Below, one piece after another: positions 43,500 to 54,573 of a DNA stretch of 64,000 nucleotides; within the stretch, counting starts at the first letter, position 1; each line of letters starts with the position of its first letter. The stretch is from contig JAYESD010000010.1 of assembly GCA_036927565.1 (NCBI GenBank), positions 36,883,298-36,947,297 on the forward strand, given 5' to 3'. This stretch comes from Tuctoria greenei. Its lineage: Eukaryota; Streptophyta; Magnoliopsida; Poales; Poaceae. The notes beneath the pieces were generated by a model. That model ran no database searches and was not told the DNA's origin. It saw nothing but the letters and a program-made list of their open reading frames with translations. The translations under genes were made by a program, and so were the position numbers.

Positions 43500-44145
43500 C
43501 TTGCTATAAAAACCTTCTTCTAAGTATATCCAACTTTTCCACAGTAGTTTTTTGCAAAAGAAACATTGACATATGATAAATTGGAATACTAGAGAGATCG
43601 GCATTAATCAAGACAATCCTCCCTGCCATAGACATGTTTGACTTTTTCCAACCAGCCAATCTCTTAGTAACCTTTTCTTCTAATTTATTCCAGTCTTTTA
43701 CATAGAGCATACGGGCAGATACTGGAACACCTAAGTAACTAATAGGCAAACTACCCACTTTACAACTAAAAATGACAACAATATTTTTGGCTAAATTCTG
43801 GTCACCCCCAATGTTGTAAACTTCACTTTTTCAAAGTTTATTTTAAGACCTAATAACTTTTCATACAAAGCTAGAAGTAGTTTCAGATTTCTAGCCCCCA
43901 TTAAATCATTTGTGATACATACAATTGTATCATCTGCATACTGTAAAACTACCACATCATTATGCACTAGATCATCAGCTAAACCTGAAAACAATTTATT
44001 TTCCTGGGCCTTATATATCATCCTAGCAAGACAATCAACAATAATGTTAAACAAAAGAGGTGACAAAGGATTACCTTGTCTACCCCCTGGAAGCTTTTAA
44101 AGTAAGGACCAATCTCATTATTGATTCTAACACTTGAGGCCTTAC
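43500..44145 (-). mobile_element. LINE (non-LTR) reverse transcriptase fragment
   Basis: On the minus strand: RINNEIGPYF, then GRQGNPLSPLLFNIIVDCLA, then VVLQYADDTIVC (RT catalytic YADD), then SLPISYLGVPVSARML and AGRIVLINADLSSIPIYHMS. This is the order of the RT C-terminal half and post-RT region of plant L1-type LINEs. It is 5'-truncated, with a frame change near 43790. No endonuclease or tail was found. It lies within the 5' region of the CACTA-3 minus-strand gene. Confidence 0.85.
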
Positions 44146-44164
44146 ATATATAATTATATATTAG

Positions 44165-44306
44165 GAGCATAAACCACTAATAATGCTTTTATAAGGAAAT
44201 CAACCACTGATAATGTTTGGAACAATAAGCAGATAGAGCATAAACTACTGATAATGCTTCTATAAAGAAATCAACCACTGATAATGTTTGGAACAATAAG
44301 TAGATA
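44165..44306. repeat. 71-bp tandem duplication
   Basis: GAGCATAAACCACTAATAAT at 44165 recurs at 44236 as GAGCATAAACTACTGATAAT. Both copies end AACAATAAG(C/T)AGATA. Confidence 0.8.
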
Positions 44307-44767
44307 GAGCTAGGGTTTGAGGCCACTAACCAAGGCACTAAACAACCACTGATAATTCTTTGATTAATGAAAATTAGATAGGAACCTAGGGTTTTAGGTG
44401 ACTAAACAAGGCACCTAGGGTTCAAAAATTTTGATTAAGGAAATATAGGGTGTGACAGTGACGAGGAAATCACTCAACCGACGACGAGGGCGAGGAGGGA
44501 GGCGACACGGGGACGGAGAAGGAAAGGAAGCAGCAGCATACCTAGCGGCAAGGTCGAAGCTCAACGGCGACGGCGAGGGCAAAGCTCGGTGTACTTGGAA
44601 GGAAGGAAGTGGCGAGGGCAAAGCACGGCGACGATGGTGAAGCTCGGCGATGAAGGCGAAGCTCGACGACAAGAGCGGTGAAGACTTGGCGGCAAACAAA
44701 AATTTGGCAGCCTGACGGCGTCTAAGTGATTTTGCCCGGATTAGGTTTTTCCAACGCAAACGAGGGC

Positions 44768-44775
44768 TATATATA
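44768..44775 (-). promoter_or_regulatory. Candidate TATA box of the CACTA-3 minus-strand gene
   Basis: CTATATATAG lies on the leftward strand, about 30 bp beyond the last AGGCGG repeat. A basic, Ser/Pro-rich open frame (44759-44415) begins just downstream. It mirrors the TATA box at 48190 on the other side of the array. Confidence 0.45.
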
Positions 44776-44799
44776 GACGTCTATCTTCACAGGAAGTTA

Positions 44800-47700
44800 T
44801 TAAGTATCGACCGCCTGAGAAGATGATTATCCCAAGCAGGTGGTAATAACCACCCGCCTGAGAAGATTATTTATGTCAGGCGGTTGATAAGTAATAACCG
44901 CCTGCGATAAGCTTCTTCTCAGGCGGTTATTCAGTACCAACCACTTGAAAAGATCTTTATCTAAGATTAATTAATATTCTTGATTAAATGTGGGGCATTT
45001 CAAAAGCCCAAATTCCACTTTCTTGTAATATGATTGAGTACTAAAGGTTACCATTAAATTTCACTTCATAAAGCCTTTGAAATTGGTCAGAACATAAAAA
45101 ACAAATAACAATTGCTATTTTTCATTTTTCTATCTTGATGAATATAATGATTTTTTCGTTTAGTTTTTCAATGGACCTTCTTAGTCATCATACCAACCTC
45201 TATGAATTTTTTCAGATTTTTTTAATTTTTTTGAATCAATGTGTGTTCAAAATTTGACGAATGCCTCATATGTATATGAGCATTTGGTTAGAATGATGGA
45301 TAATTTGAATTTTGACATGTTGGAATGCGTTAAAAAAATTAACAAAATTCATACATGTATAAATAATACAAATATGTTCATAAAAACTAGTTTTAGTGAA
45401 GGATCCTTTTTTTAGGATATTTTAGAAGATACACAAATGTGAATAATATGTGAGGATAAATTAATTTGATATTTACCAAAACATTACAATGTTACATATA
45501 CAAGTTTTAAAATATTTGGTCCAGGTGGTAGATGTTATTTTTTAAAAATATCGAAGAAAGAATCATCGAATTTGGACTCAATTTGCAGAATCCATACATG
45601 TTTGAGTATTTATATTGCAATCAAAATAAAAAAACGAAGAGAAAAGAAAACTGAAGAACGGGCTCGGGCAATTATCCCAGGCGGTTGGTAACTAATAACC
45701 GCCTGCGATAAGCTTCTTCTCAGGCGGTTATTCAGTACCAAGCGCCTGAAAAGATCTTTGTGTAAGCTTAGTTAATATTCTTGATTAAATGTTGGGCCTT
45801 TCAAAAGCCCAAATTCAGCTTTCTTGTAATATGATTGAGTATTAAGGGTTACCATTAAATTTCACTTCATAAAGCCTTTGGAATTGGTCAGAACATAAAA
45901 AACAAATAACAATTGCTATTTGTCATTTTTCTATTTTGATGAATATTATAAATTTTTTATTTAGTTTTTCAATGGACCTTTTTAGCCATCATACCAACCT
46001 CTATGATTTTTTTTAGATTTTTAAATTTTTTTAATCAACGTGTGTTCAAAATTTGACTTCCTCATATGTATATGAGCATTTGGTTAGAATGATGGATAAT
46101 TTTAATTTTGACATGTTGGAATGCTTTAAAAAAATTAACAAAATTCATACATGTATAAATAATACAAATATGTTCATACAAACCAATTTCAGTGAATGAT
46201 CCCTTTTTTTAGGAGATACACAGATGTGAATAATATGTGAGTATAAATTAATTTGATATTTACCAAAACATTACAATGTTAGCTATACAAGTTTTAAAAT
46301 ATTTGGTCTAGGTGGTAGATGTTAATTTTTAAAAAATATGGAATAAAGAATTATGGAATTTGGACTCAATTTGCAGAATCTATGCATGTTTGAGTATTTA
46401 TATTGGAATCTAAATAAAAAAGAAGCATGGAAAAAGAAAACTGAAGAACAGGCTCAGGAAATTATCCCAGGCAGTTGGTAAGTAATAACCGCCTGCGATA
46501 AGCTTCTTCTCAGGCGGTTATTCAGTACCAACCGCCTCAAAAGATCTTTATGTAAGTTTAATTAATATTCTAGATTAAATGTGGGGCCTTTCAAAAACCC
46601 AAATTCCACTTTATTGTAATATGATTACGTATTAAAGGTTATCATTAAATCTCACTTCATAAAGCTTTTGAAATTGGTCAGAACATAAAAAAACAACAAT
46701 TGCTATTTGTCATTTTTCTATCTTGATGAATATAATGGTTTTTTCATTTAGTTTTTCAACGGACCTTTTCAGTCATCATACCAACCTCTATGAATTTTTC
46801 AGAATTTTAAATTTTTTTCAATCAATGTGTGTTCAAAAATTGATGAATGCCTCATATGTATATGAACATTTGGTTAGAATGATGGATAATTTAAATTTAG
46901 ACATGTTGGAATGTTTTACAAAAATTAACAAAATTCATACATGTATAAATAATACAAACATGTTCATACAAACTAATTTTAGTGAAGGATCCCTTTTTTT
47001 AGGAGATACACAAATGTGAATAATATGTCAGTATAAATTAATTTGATATTTACCAAAACATTAAAATGTTAGCTATACAAGTTTTAAAATATTTGGTCTA
47101 GGTGGTAGATGTTAATTTTTGAAAATATAGAAGAAACTCAATTTGTAGAATCTATGCATGTTTGAGTATTTATATTGGAATATAAATAAAAAAGAAGCAA
47201 GGGAAAAGAAAACTAAAGAACAGGCTCAGACAATTATCCCAGGCGGTTGGTAAGTAATAACCGCCTACGATAAGCTTCTTCTCAGGCGGTTATTCAGTAC
47301 CAACCGCCTCAAAAGATCTTTATGTAAGTTTAATTAATATTCTTAATTAAATGTGGGGCCTTTCAAAAGCTTAAATTCCACTTTCTTGTAATATGATTGA
47401 GTATTAAAGGTTACCATTAAATTTCACTTCATAAAGCCTTTAAAATTGGTCAGAACATAAAAAACAAATAACAATTGCTATTTGTTATTTTTCTATCTTG
47501 ATGAATATAATGAATTTTTCATTTAGTTTTTCAATGGACCTTTTTAGTCATCATACCAACCTCTATGAATATTTTTAGATTTTTTTAAATTTGTTTGAAT
47601 CAATGTGTGTTAAAAATTTGACTGATGCCCCATATGTATATGAGCATTTGGTTACAATGACGGATAATTTGAATTTTGACATGTTAGAATACTTTAAAAA

Positions 47701-48180
47701 ATTAACAAAATTCATACATGTATAAATAATACAAACCAATTTCAGTGAAGGATCTCTTTTTTAGGAGATACACAAATGTGAATAATATGTGAGTATAAAT
47801 TAATTTCATATTTACCAAAACACTACAATGTTAGCTATACAAGTTTTAAAATATTTGGTCCGGTTGGTATATGTTAATTTTTGAAAAATATAGAAGAAAT
47901 AATCATCAAATTTGGACTCAATTTGCAGAATCTATACATGTTTGAGTATTTATATTGGAATCTAAATAAAAAAGAACCACGGGAAAAGAAAACCGAAGAA
48001 CAAGCTCAGGCAATTATCCCAGGCGGTTGGTAAGTAATAACTGCCTGCGATAAGCTTCTTCTCAGGCAGTTATTTAGTACCAACCGCTTGTGAAGCAGTT
48101 AAAAACAATCTGACAACAACTGTCTAAAATTTATTAATTTTTATCACAGGCGGTTATTTCGTTAAAAACCGCCTGTGAAA
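44800..48180. repeat. Tandem array of ~785-bp units carrying paired AGGCGG motifs
   Basis: The marker GCTTCTTCTCAGGCGGTTAT recurs at 44911, 45712, 46502, 47274 and 48054 (with small changes), giving spacings of 801, 790, 772 and 780 bp. Each unit contains an inverted pair CAGGCGGTTGGTAAGTAATA...ACCGCCTG and a ~650-bp AT-rich body with no intact gene; one unit retains a 98-codon open frame at 46723-47019. The motif is the subterminal repeat of CACTA-3. The array lies between the divergent promoters of its two genes. Confidence 0.9.
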
Positions 48181-48189
48181 ACCGAGGCC

Positions 48190-48197
48190 TATATAAA
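48190..48197 (+). promoter_or_regulatory. Candidate TATA box of the CACTA-3 TNP2 gene
   Basis: CTATATAAAG at 48189-48198 follows directly after AACCGCCTGTGAAAACCGAG. It is followed by a leader-like sequence (CACAGAAAACCTAACCCTAG) and, 600 bp on, the first TNP2 exon. Confidence 0.55.
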
Positions 48198-48808
48198 GAC
48201 CCCTCGAGCACCACAGAAAACCTAACCCTAGAGATTTTCCATCGACACTGCCAGACTACCAAAAAATTTTCCACCGTGCGCGGGCAGGTACTTCATTCAT
48301 CAGTTGACCAAGCTTCGAACATAGAAAAGGTTAGAAAAGACTTCTTCTTCACTATTTGTTCTGTTTTCAGTTTCATTTGGTTGAGTTTGCATATGCCCTC
48401 AACCCCCTCCCCCACTTGAGATTTGTAGTAGATTTGAAGGATTAAAGGTTGAAAGATGTAGTTGAGTCTCCTCTTGAGCTCACCCATGAATTTTACAGAA
48501 CAAGAAGTAGATTTGAAGAATTAAAGGTTGAAGATGAATACAAGCACATCACGTGTTCGATGAAATGTTTCAATGAATAAGCCTAACATGATGAACAAAC
48601 CTACATGATACTGGTAAAATGTTTCAAGGACTAAATGTTTCAATGAAACAAATTTTCTTGGAACCCTTATGAACAGACCTACATGATACCAGTATTCACT
48701 CATATGATACAGGCTTGTTATGTCTATGTAAATTCATTTTATATAAGACTTTTGGGGAATATCTGTAGCCAAATTTTGTTAATCTTACAAAAAATCTGTT
48801 GTTGAAGC

Positions 48809-51800
48809 ATGTACCGTCGAGCGTGGATGTATAATATGCCAAGACCCGATCATATGTACATTCATAATGTTGCAAATTTTATTGAAGCATCCAAGAGACA
48901 TGCGAAGTTGCAAAAGATAGATGACATATTATGTCCATGTATCGACTGCGAAAATAAGATTGCTTGGATAGATACTATAGAAATCCAAACTCATTTGGTG
49001 AAAAGAGGTTTCAAAAAAATATACACAATATGGACAGAGCATGGTGAGTTAGATACACATGAAGTGGATAAAGATGATGAGAGAGGTTCAAATGACGATA
49101 ATGTTCATATCCATGATGGTAGTGACAATCAAGATGGTGATGATGATGATGAGTTCGATTGTGAGGAGATGTTGCGTCACATTGAACCATATGTATTGAA
49201 TTCTATGGGAGCAAGTAAAGGTTTAAGTAAAATGAACACATTGCAGAATGCGGCGATGGAGCTTTTATAAGATGAATCAAATGGTTGTGATAAAGAGTTT
49301 ACTACATTGCGTGCAGTCCTAGAACTCCTAAAGTTGAAAGCCACACACGGATGGTCCGATTGTAGTTTCTTTGATCTTTTGAATCTTTTGGCAGAAATTC
49401 TCCCAAATTTGAATAAACTGCCCAGAAGCACTTATAAAGCGAAAAAATTTCTTTGCCCGATGGCACTAGGTATGACAAAAATATACGATTGTGTGAACCA
49501 TTGTATTCTGTATCGCAAAGAGCATGAGCTCGCAATTAGATGCCCCATCTGCGGTGTCAGTAGATATAAGAAGGACTGCAATCACCAGTATGTTACCAAC
49601 ATGAAAAAGTCTCAGAAGAATGAGAAGTTTATTATTGGCCCCGAAGATGACAATGATGATACTTCTGGCGATGCAGACGAGAAGAATAAGAGAAAGTTCC
49701 TGCCTTGGTGATGTGGTACCTTCCGGTAATTGATTGCTTGAAGCGTTTGTTCTCAAACCCTAGGGAGACTAAACTTATGTGTTGGCATTTTGAGCAACGC
49801 AAGAAGAGTGAAAAACATATTTGACACCCTGGTGATGCAACGTAGTGGAAAAATTTTGATATTCAATATCTAGAATTTGCAAAGGAAATCAGAAATGTAA
49901 GGTTTGCCTTAGGTATAGACGGAATGAATCCATTTGGTGAAAAAAGAGCATACACAACACATGGCCCGTGGTCTTAATGATGTATAACCTACCGACGTGG
50001 TTGTGTCACAAAAGGAAATATATCTTGTTATCTGTTCTTATCCAATGTCTGAAACAACCCGACATTGAAATTAATGTGTTCTTGGAACCTTTAATGGAAG
50101 ATATGGCAAAATTGTGGAATGAAGGGGTATGTACATGGGATGAGTACAAGCGGGAGTATTTCACGCTAAGAGCAATGATATTCGTTACCGTGCATGATTG
50201 TCCTGAACTATTTACATTATCTGGACAAATGAAAGTGAAGAAAGGTTGTGTAAGGTGCATGGATAGAACTGGATTTCTATACCTCACTTCATCCAGAAAG
50301 ACGGTGTACATGAGACACCAGCGGTTCTTGACAGATACACACAAGTATAGGAAGATGAAAGAACAATTTGATAACAAAATCAAAAAAGATACTGCACCAA
50401 AACCTTACAGTGGAAAACTCGTGTTTGAAATGGTCAAGAACATTCATATTGCTTTTGATAAGGGCAAAAAATGTAAAGGAACAAAGAGAATAAAAATTAC
50501 ATCTTCAGGTGATACAACTGACATGGCTTTCAAGAAACAATCAATTTTTTTCAAGTGTCTTCTGTATTGGAAGAATCTACAATTTTGCCATATTATTGAT
50601 TTGATGCACGTTACAAATAATGTATTTGACAGCATTATTGGGATCTTGCTAGACATGCCGACGAAAACAAAGGACAGATTAAATTCATGTATGGACCTAG
50701 TAAATTTTGATATGAGACCAGAGCTTCATCCAGTAGAAAAGGCGAACGGGAAGCATTATTTTCCCCTAGCCAGCTACAACTTGACACTAGAAGAGAAAAA
50801 AGACAATTTGTGAATGCTTGCATGGGATCAAAGTGCCCACGAGTTTCTCATCCAATACGCAAACTAGTCTCGCTGAAAGACTTGTCTTTATTTGGCTATA
50901 ATTCTCACAACTGTCACATGATGATGATAGTGTTCCTTGCCATTGCAATAAAAGTCATCAAACCTGAGCATATAAAATTTTTCATCACACGTTTGTGTTA
51001 CTTCTTCAATGCAGTATCGCAAAAGGTGATAGCACGTGAAGATTTAAACTATCTGAAAACATACATCGTCGAGACTATGTGCAAGCTTGAGATGTGTTCC
51101 CCACCATCCTTTTTTGATATGCAAGTACACCTAATCATACATCTTGTTGACCAGATAAAAGCATTGAGGCCACTATATTTACATCATATGTTTTCGTGGG
51201 AGAGATATTTAGGAGTATTAAAAGGTTATGTGCGGAACCGTGCTCACCCAGAGGGTTCAATTATGGAAGGATACACCACTGAAGAAGTGATTGAGGGTTG
51301 CACTGATTACATCAAAGATGGAAAACTGATAGGTGTGCCTATACCAGTAGATGAGGGTAGACTACATGGGAGAGGCAAAGTGGGTAAGACAACTTCTATC
51401 GTTAAATATTACAAGAATATACACCGTGCACATTTTGGTGTACTACAACAACTCACAATAGCTGAGTCGTACATCGAGGAACACCACATTGAGCTTCACC
51501 AAAAAAACCAAGACCGCACAGAGGACTGGATCATAAAAGAGCACAGAAGATGTTTCACTGAATGGTTAATGGAAAAAAATATACCATACGAAAACTCTAT
51601 AGAAGAGGCAATAATGAAGAAGTTAGCTTCTGGCCCATCTGCTTTGGTTACATCATGGCAAACATATGACTCAATGGTTACACATTCTACACTAAAGAAA
51701 AAGACGGTAAGAGTGTTGCAAAAAATAGTGGTGTTCGTATTGAGGCTTATGATTCACAAGGGCAGAAGACCACATACTTCGGGTTCATAGAGGAAATATG

Positions 51801-52190
51801 GGAACTCGATTATGGCGAAAGAATGGTAATGCCCGTATTTAAGTGCCAATGGGTCAAACATCCTGATGGTGTGAAAGTGGACAATTACGGGCTAACACTG
51901 GTAGACTTGAACAAAGTGGGTTATAAAGATGACCTTTGGGTTCTCGCCGATCGTGTTGCATAAGTTTTTTATGTACAAGAACAAAAAATTGAGAAGATGC
52001 ACGTAGTTGTTTCTGGAAAGCAAAATATTGTTGGGATTGAGAATGTGGGAGATAATGAAGAGGAATATAATCAGTATGAAGAGATGTACCTTTTCATAGA
52101 TCCAGAAAACATCAAGCGCGTAGAGAGAAGCATTAAAAAGGATTTGAAACCCTATATGCGAGAAGATGTCACTGCTGGAAAAAATGTATG
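48809..52190 (+). pseudogene. CACTA-3 TNP2-like transposase
   Basis: Transposase-associated domain first (CPCIDCENKI...TIWTEHGELDTHEV, 48809-49270). Then the TNP2 core: FALGIDGMNPFGEKRAYTTH near 49920, KKGCVRCMDRTGF near 50250 and LQFCHIIDLMHVTNNVFDSI near 50590. Then DUF4218-like (50810-51790: CKLEMCSPPSFFDMQVHL, LRPLYLHHMFSWERYLGVLK). Last, DUF4216-like (KTTYFGFIEEIWELDYGE ... DDLWVLADRVA) ending KNV at TGA 52190. Breaks: TAA at 49268, a frame change near 49711-49960, a stop at 50811 with the next frame overlapping, a frame change near 51700 and TAA near 51961. The domain set is full length but inactive as read. Confidence 0.85.
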
Positions 52191-52440
52191 ATATATATTA
52201 TATATATTTGTATCCTCTGAAATCAACTTAGAACAATGCTCCATTTCAGCTTTAGATAGCATGTTTCGAACATTATTAAATGCAGCTTCTGTAGAGAAGA
52301 CTAATTTGGACAAGTGATCCTTTTGGGCTTGTTGACTATATATTTATCACCTTCACCTGTTTCATAAGTTATCAAATTGTATGTGTATATAAATTTCTTC
52401 TGACCTATGATGATCAGGCTTGCCTTTCAACAGCTTGGTT

Positions 52441-53025
52441 TCAAACAACATCTAGAAGCACAACTCTTGAAGCTCCTGTCAAGCTAATCCCTTCACAGCA
52501 AGCTCTTGTAGATGCAAGTAACACCCAGGACTCATCATTTTGATTGTTAAAAGCTTCAATTGAAGTCTGATGATACTTCCCATCCATTTGAGGGCTTGTT
52601 TGGATAGAGTGGACCCACTTCAATATAAGTAGATTGAGGTGGATTGAGGAGAAAACTAGTTCATTCTTCACTCCAATCCACTTCAATCCAATTAGATTGA
52701 GTACACCCAAACAAGACCTGAAAGATTTCTTTCTCTTCTCTCCATTTTAAAAACTTATGAAGATGCTACTTTATCAGTTCTAATGTTTGAATATATTGAC
52801 TACAAATCAGTACTATCTCTCTTAGTGCTTCACACAAGCGACGAAGCGAACAACTTCAATCACAAATCTTGTTTTTACCCTTTTAATAGGAATTTGACCT
52901 TAATCTTTCAAGCATAGATTTACCAATAAGTGAAGCTTCCTCATTAGACATGTTATGACAGTTACAAGTGAAGGGTGTGTTGAAGCTAATGAAATCTCAA
53001 CAGGACTAAAGACAAAAAGATGCTG
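52441..53025 (-). pseudogene. CLASSY-like SNF2 ATPase fragment, left arm
   Basis: Minus-strand reading: LERLRSN then a shifted frame through KTRFVIEVVRF near 52870, an intron-like gap, and from about 52580 SIEAFNNQNDESWVLLASTR and ACCEGISLTGASRVVLLDVV. The codon for Trp of the expected DVVWNP motif is TGA here, followed by NQAVERQA, so motif VI begins but is cut at 52404. The expected MDGK element survives next to the MITE insertion (QMDGKYHQTS). It is a captured gene piece, not a functional gene. Confidence 0.75.
52592..52718. mobile_element. 127-bp MITE inside the left arm
   Basis: The ends are GGGCTTGTTTGGATAG and, inverted, GGTCTTGTTTGGGTGT, flanked by TGA at 52589-52591 and 52719-52721. 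The right arm of the inverted repeat lacks it. It therefore inserted after the arms were duplicated. The terminal sequence resembles Tourist/PIF-type or related small MITEs; the exact superfamily is unsettled. Confidence 0.8.
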
Positions 53026-53269
53026 CATATGAGTGAAAATGTCCAGGTTAGACAACATGAAGCTATGATGGCAGCCTTCAACAACATGAAAAGTGATGCC
53101 AAGGTTATGCTTGCATCAACCAAGGCATGTTGTGAGGGCATACCAATTGTTGCAGCATCACGGTTATGCTTGCCCCAATAAGTGTTATACCCTCACAACA
53201 TGCCTTGGTTGATGCAAGCATAACCTTAACATCACTTTTCATGTTGTTGAAGGTTGCCATCATAGCTTC

Positions 53270-53720
53270 ATGCTGTCTAACCTTGACATTGCCACTCATA
53301 TGCAGGATCTCTTTATCTTCAGTCCAATTCAGATTTCGTTAGCTTCGGCACATTCTTCGCTTATAACTGCCATGCACATGTGTGATAAGGAAGCTTCACT
53401 TATTGATAAACCTATGCTTGAAAGATTAAGGTCAAATCCCTATGAAAGGGTAAAAACAAGATTTGTGATTGAAGTTGTTCGCTTTGTCACTTGTGTGAAG
53501 CACTAAGTGAGTAGGTACTGATTTTAGTCAATATATTTGGGCATTAAAACTGAGAAAGGAGCATCTTCCTAAGTTTTCAAACGGACAGGAGGGAAAGAAA
53601 TCCTTCAAATAGATGGGAAAATCCTTCCAAGGATCGTCAGGCTTCAATTGAGGCTTTCAACAATCCAAATGATGAGCCACAAGAGTTACTTGCATCTACA
53701 AGAGCTTGCTGTGCAGGGAT
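53270..53720 (+). pseudogene. CLASSY-like SNF2 ATPase fragment, right arm
   Basis: Plus-strand reading: SLASAHSSLITAMHMCDKEA, then MLERLRSNPYERVKTRFVIE up to a possible donor GTGAGTAGG at 53507. After the gap, the second exon is frameshifted: FSNGQEGKKS...RQASIEAFNNPNDEP then LLASTRACCAGISLTGA near 53690. It is the inverted partner of 52441-53025, and the two differ at scattered sites. Confidence 0.72.
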
Positions 53721-53744
53721 TAGCTTGACAGGAGCTTATCAGCA

Positions 53745-54124
53745 TCATAGGCGGTTCTTAACTAACATGCATCCTGTGGAAACAATGACTTTCCTCAGGC
53801 GGTTCTTTAACAAAAACCGCTTGTGATGATTGAACCAGTACATACGGTTCTTAAACAATGACCGTCCGTGAAAATCATGTATTTACCCAGGCGGTGGTTA
53901 ATTAAGAACTGCCTGTGAAGTTTGCTATAGTACAGGATGTTCTTAATTAATAGCCGCCTGAAAAAATCATGTGTTTACACACGCGGTTGTTTTTAAAAAT
54001 CCGCCTGTGGTGTTCTTTTATCACAGTCGGTTATTGTATCATTCGTCAACACAGTCGCATTTTTTTACGGACCGCATGTGTTTGAAAAATCGAGGCACTT
54101 GTGAAAATACTTTTTGTAGTAGTG
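53745..54124. repeat. CACTA-3 right subterminal repeats and TIR
   Basis: Repeats such as AGGCGGTTCTTAA and AACCGC(C/T)TGTGATGA alternate in orientation up to the terminus CACTACTACAAAAAG (minus strand, 54124-54110). The captured SNF2 arm directly abuts the first repeat (CATCATAGGCGGTTC). Confidence 0.88.
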
Positions 54125-54292
54125 TCAAGTATTTTTCTGTCAATTTCTTTGCTGCTGCAACCTATAATGTCACCGATTCTGCCATGCATATAAACATGTG
54201 AATTTTTGTAAGTATCTTGGACATGAAAATTAAACTAATAGAAGGTTTTGCTTAACGGAGTTGATGTAAGCAGGAGCATCTAGGAAGGATAG

Positions 54293-54573
54293 GCCCTGTT
54301 TGGGTACAAAATATTTTTAGTTAGAATCTTAAAAGAATGCCACCATTTAGAAAAATAAATTGATTTTAGAAAACAAGGAGGTATTTGGATACAACGAATC
54401 TTTTAAATTTAGAAAACATGGTAGTGCTAGAAGTGCAACCATTGTGGTGTTTTAAAAACTCCACCAAAGCTATTTTTTCTTTCTAAATCATGGTTTTGCT
54501 TGACACGGGTTTTTAAAACAAAGGTTTTGTGATACTTTGGCTTGTCAAACAAAATAATAGGACCTATGGCCTG
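54293..54573. mobile_element. Possible MITE (GGCCCTGTTTGG terminus)
   Basis: GGCCCTGTTTGGGTACA at 54293 is a common grass MITE start. A weakly matching inverted end (TTGTCAAACAAAATAATAGG...GGCC) is near 54540-54573. The interior is AT-rich with internal inverted similarity (AAAACATGG / CCATG.TTT). The inverted ends are imperfect and no TSD is clear. Confidence 0.35.

Larger units (their letters stand above)
52404..53751. repeat. Long inverted repeat of CLASSY-like SNF2 gene fragments (captured in CACTA-3)
   Basis: The left arm (52404-53142) and right arm (53186-53751) are reverse complements over ~0.6 kb, around a 43-bp spacer. The left arm has an extra MITE; the right arm lacks ~53 bp near its outer end. 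Each arm holds the same two fragments of a SNF2-type ATPase. The outer one has LERLRSNPYERVKTRFVIEV, an intron, then SIEAFNN...LLASTRACCEGISLTGAS and RVVLLDVV. The inner, oppositely oriented one has VKVRQHEAMMATFNNMKSDV then KVMLASTKACCEGITLIGAS. These match helicase motifs V-VI of CLASSY (CLSY3/4)-type proteins, which recruit Pol IV in RNA-directed DNA methylation. Stops and frameshifts exclude a protein product. A transcript through it would fold into a hairpin. Confidence 0.82.
38876..54124. mobile_element. CACTA-3: ~15.2-kb CACTA transposon with divergent genes and captured SNF2 hairpin
   Basis: The right end reads CACTACTACAAAAAG on the minus strand from 54124. The left end at 38876 reads CAATGCTACAATAAG, three differences, so the left TIR seems mutated. 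Both ends carry subterminal repeats of AGGCGGTT / AACCGCCTGTGATAA (38895-39300; 53745-54110). Contents from left to right: TNPA/Ulp1-like gene (minus), LINE fragment, tandem array made of the same AGGCGG motif, TNP2 gene (plus), CLASSY-like inverted repeat. Flanking triplets are TGA and TCA, so there is no clean TSD. Two abutting elements sharing one family motif is an alternative reading. Confidence 0.75.

Noticed and set aside
46723..47019. 98-codon open frame in the 785-bp array
   Set aside because: The corresponding positions in the other units are closed by stops or indels, so it is a chance open frame in one unit.
52441..53720. A functional SNF2/CLASSY gene
   Set aside because: Only motif V-VI-region fragments occur, each present twice in inverse orientation, with stops (including TGA for the Trp of DVVWNP) and frameshifts.
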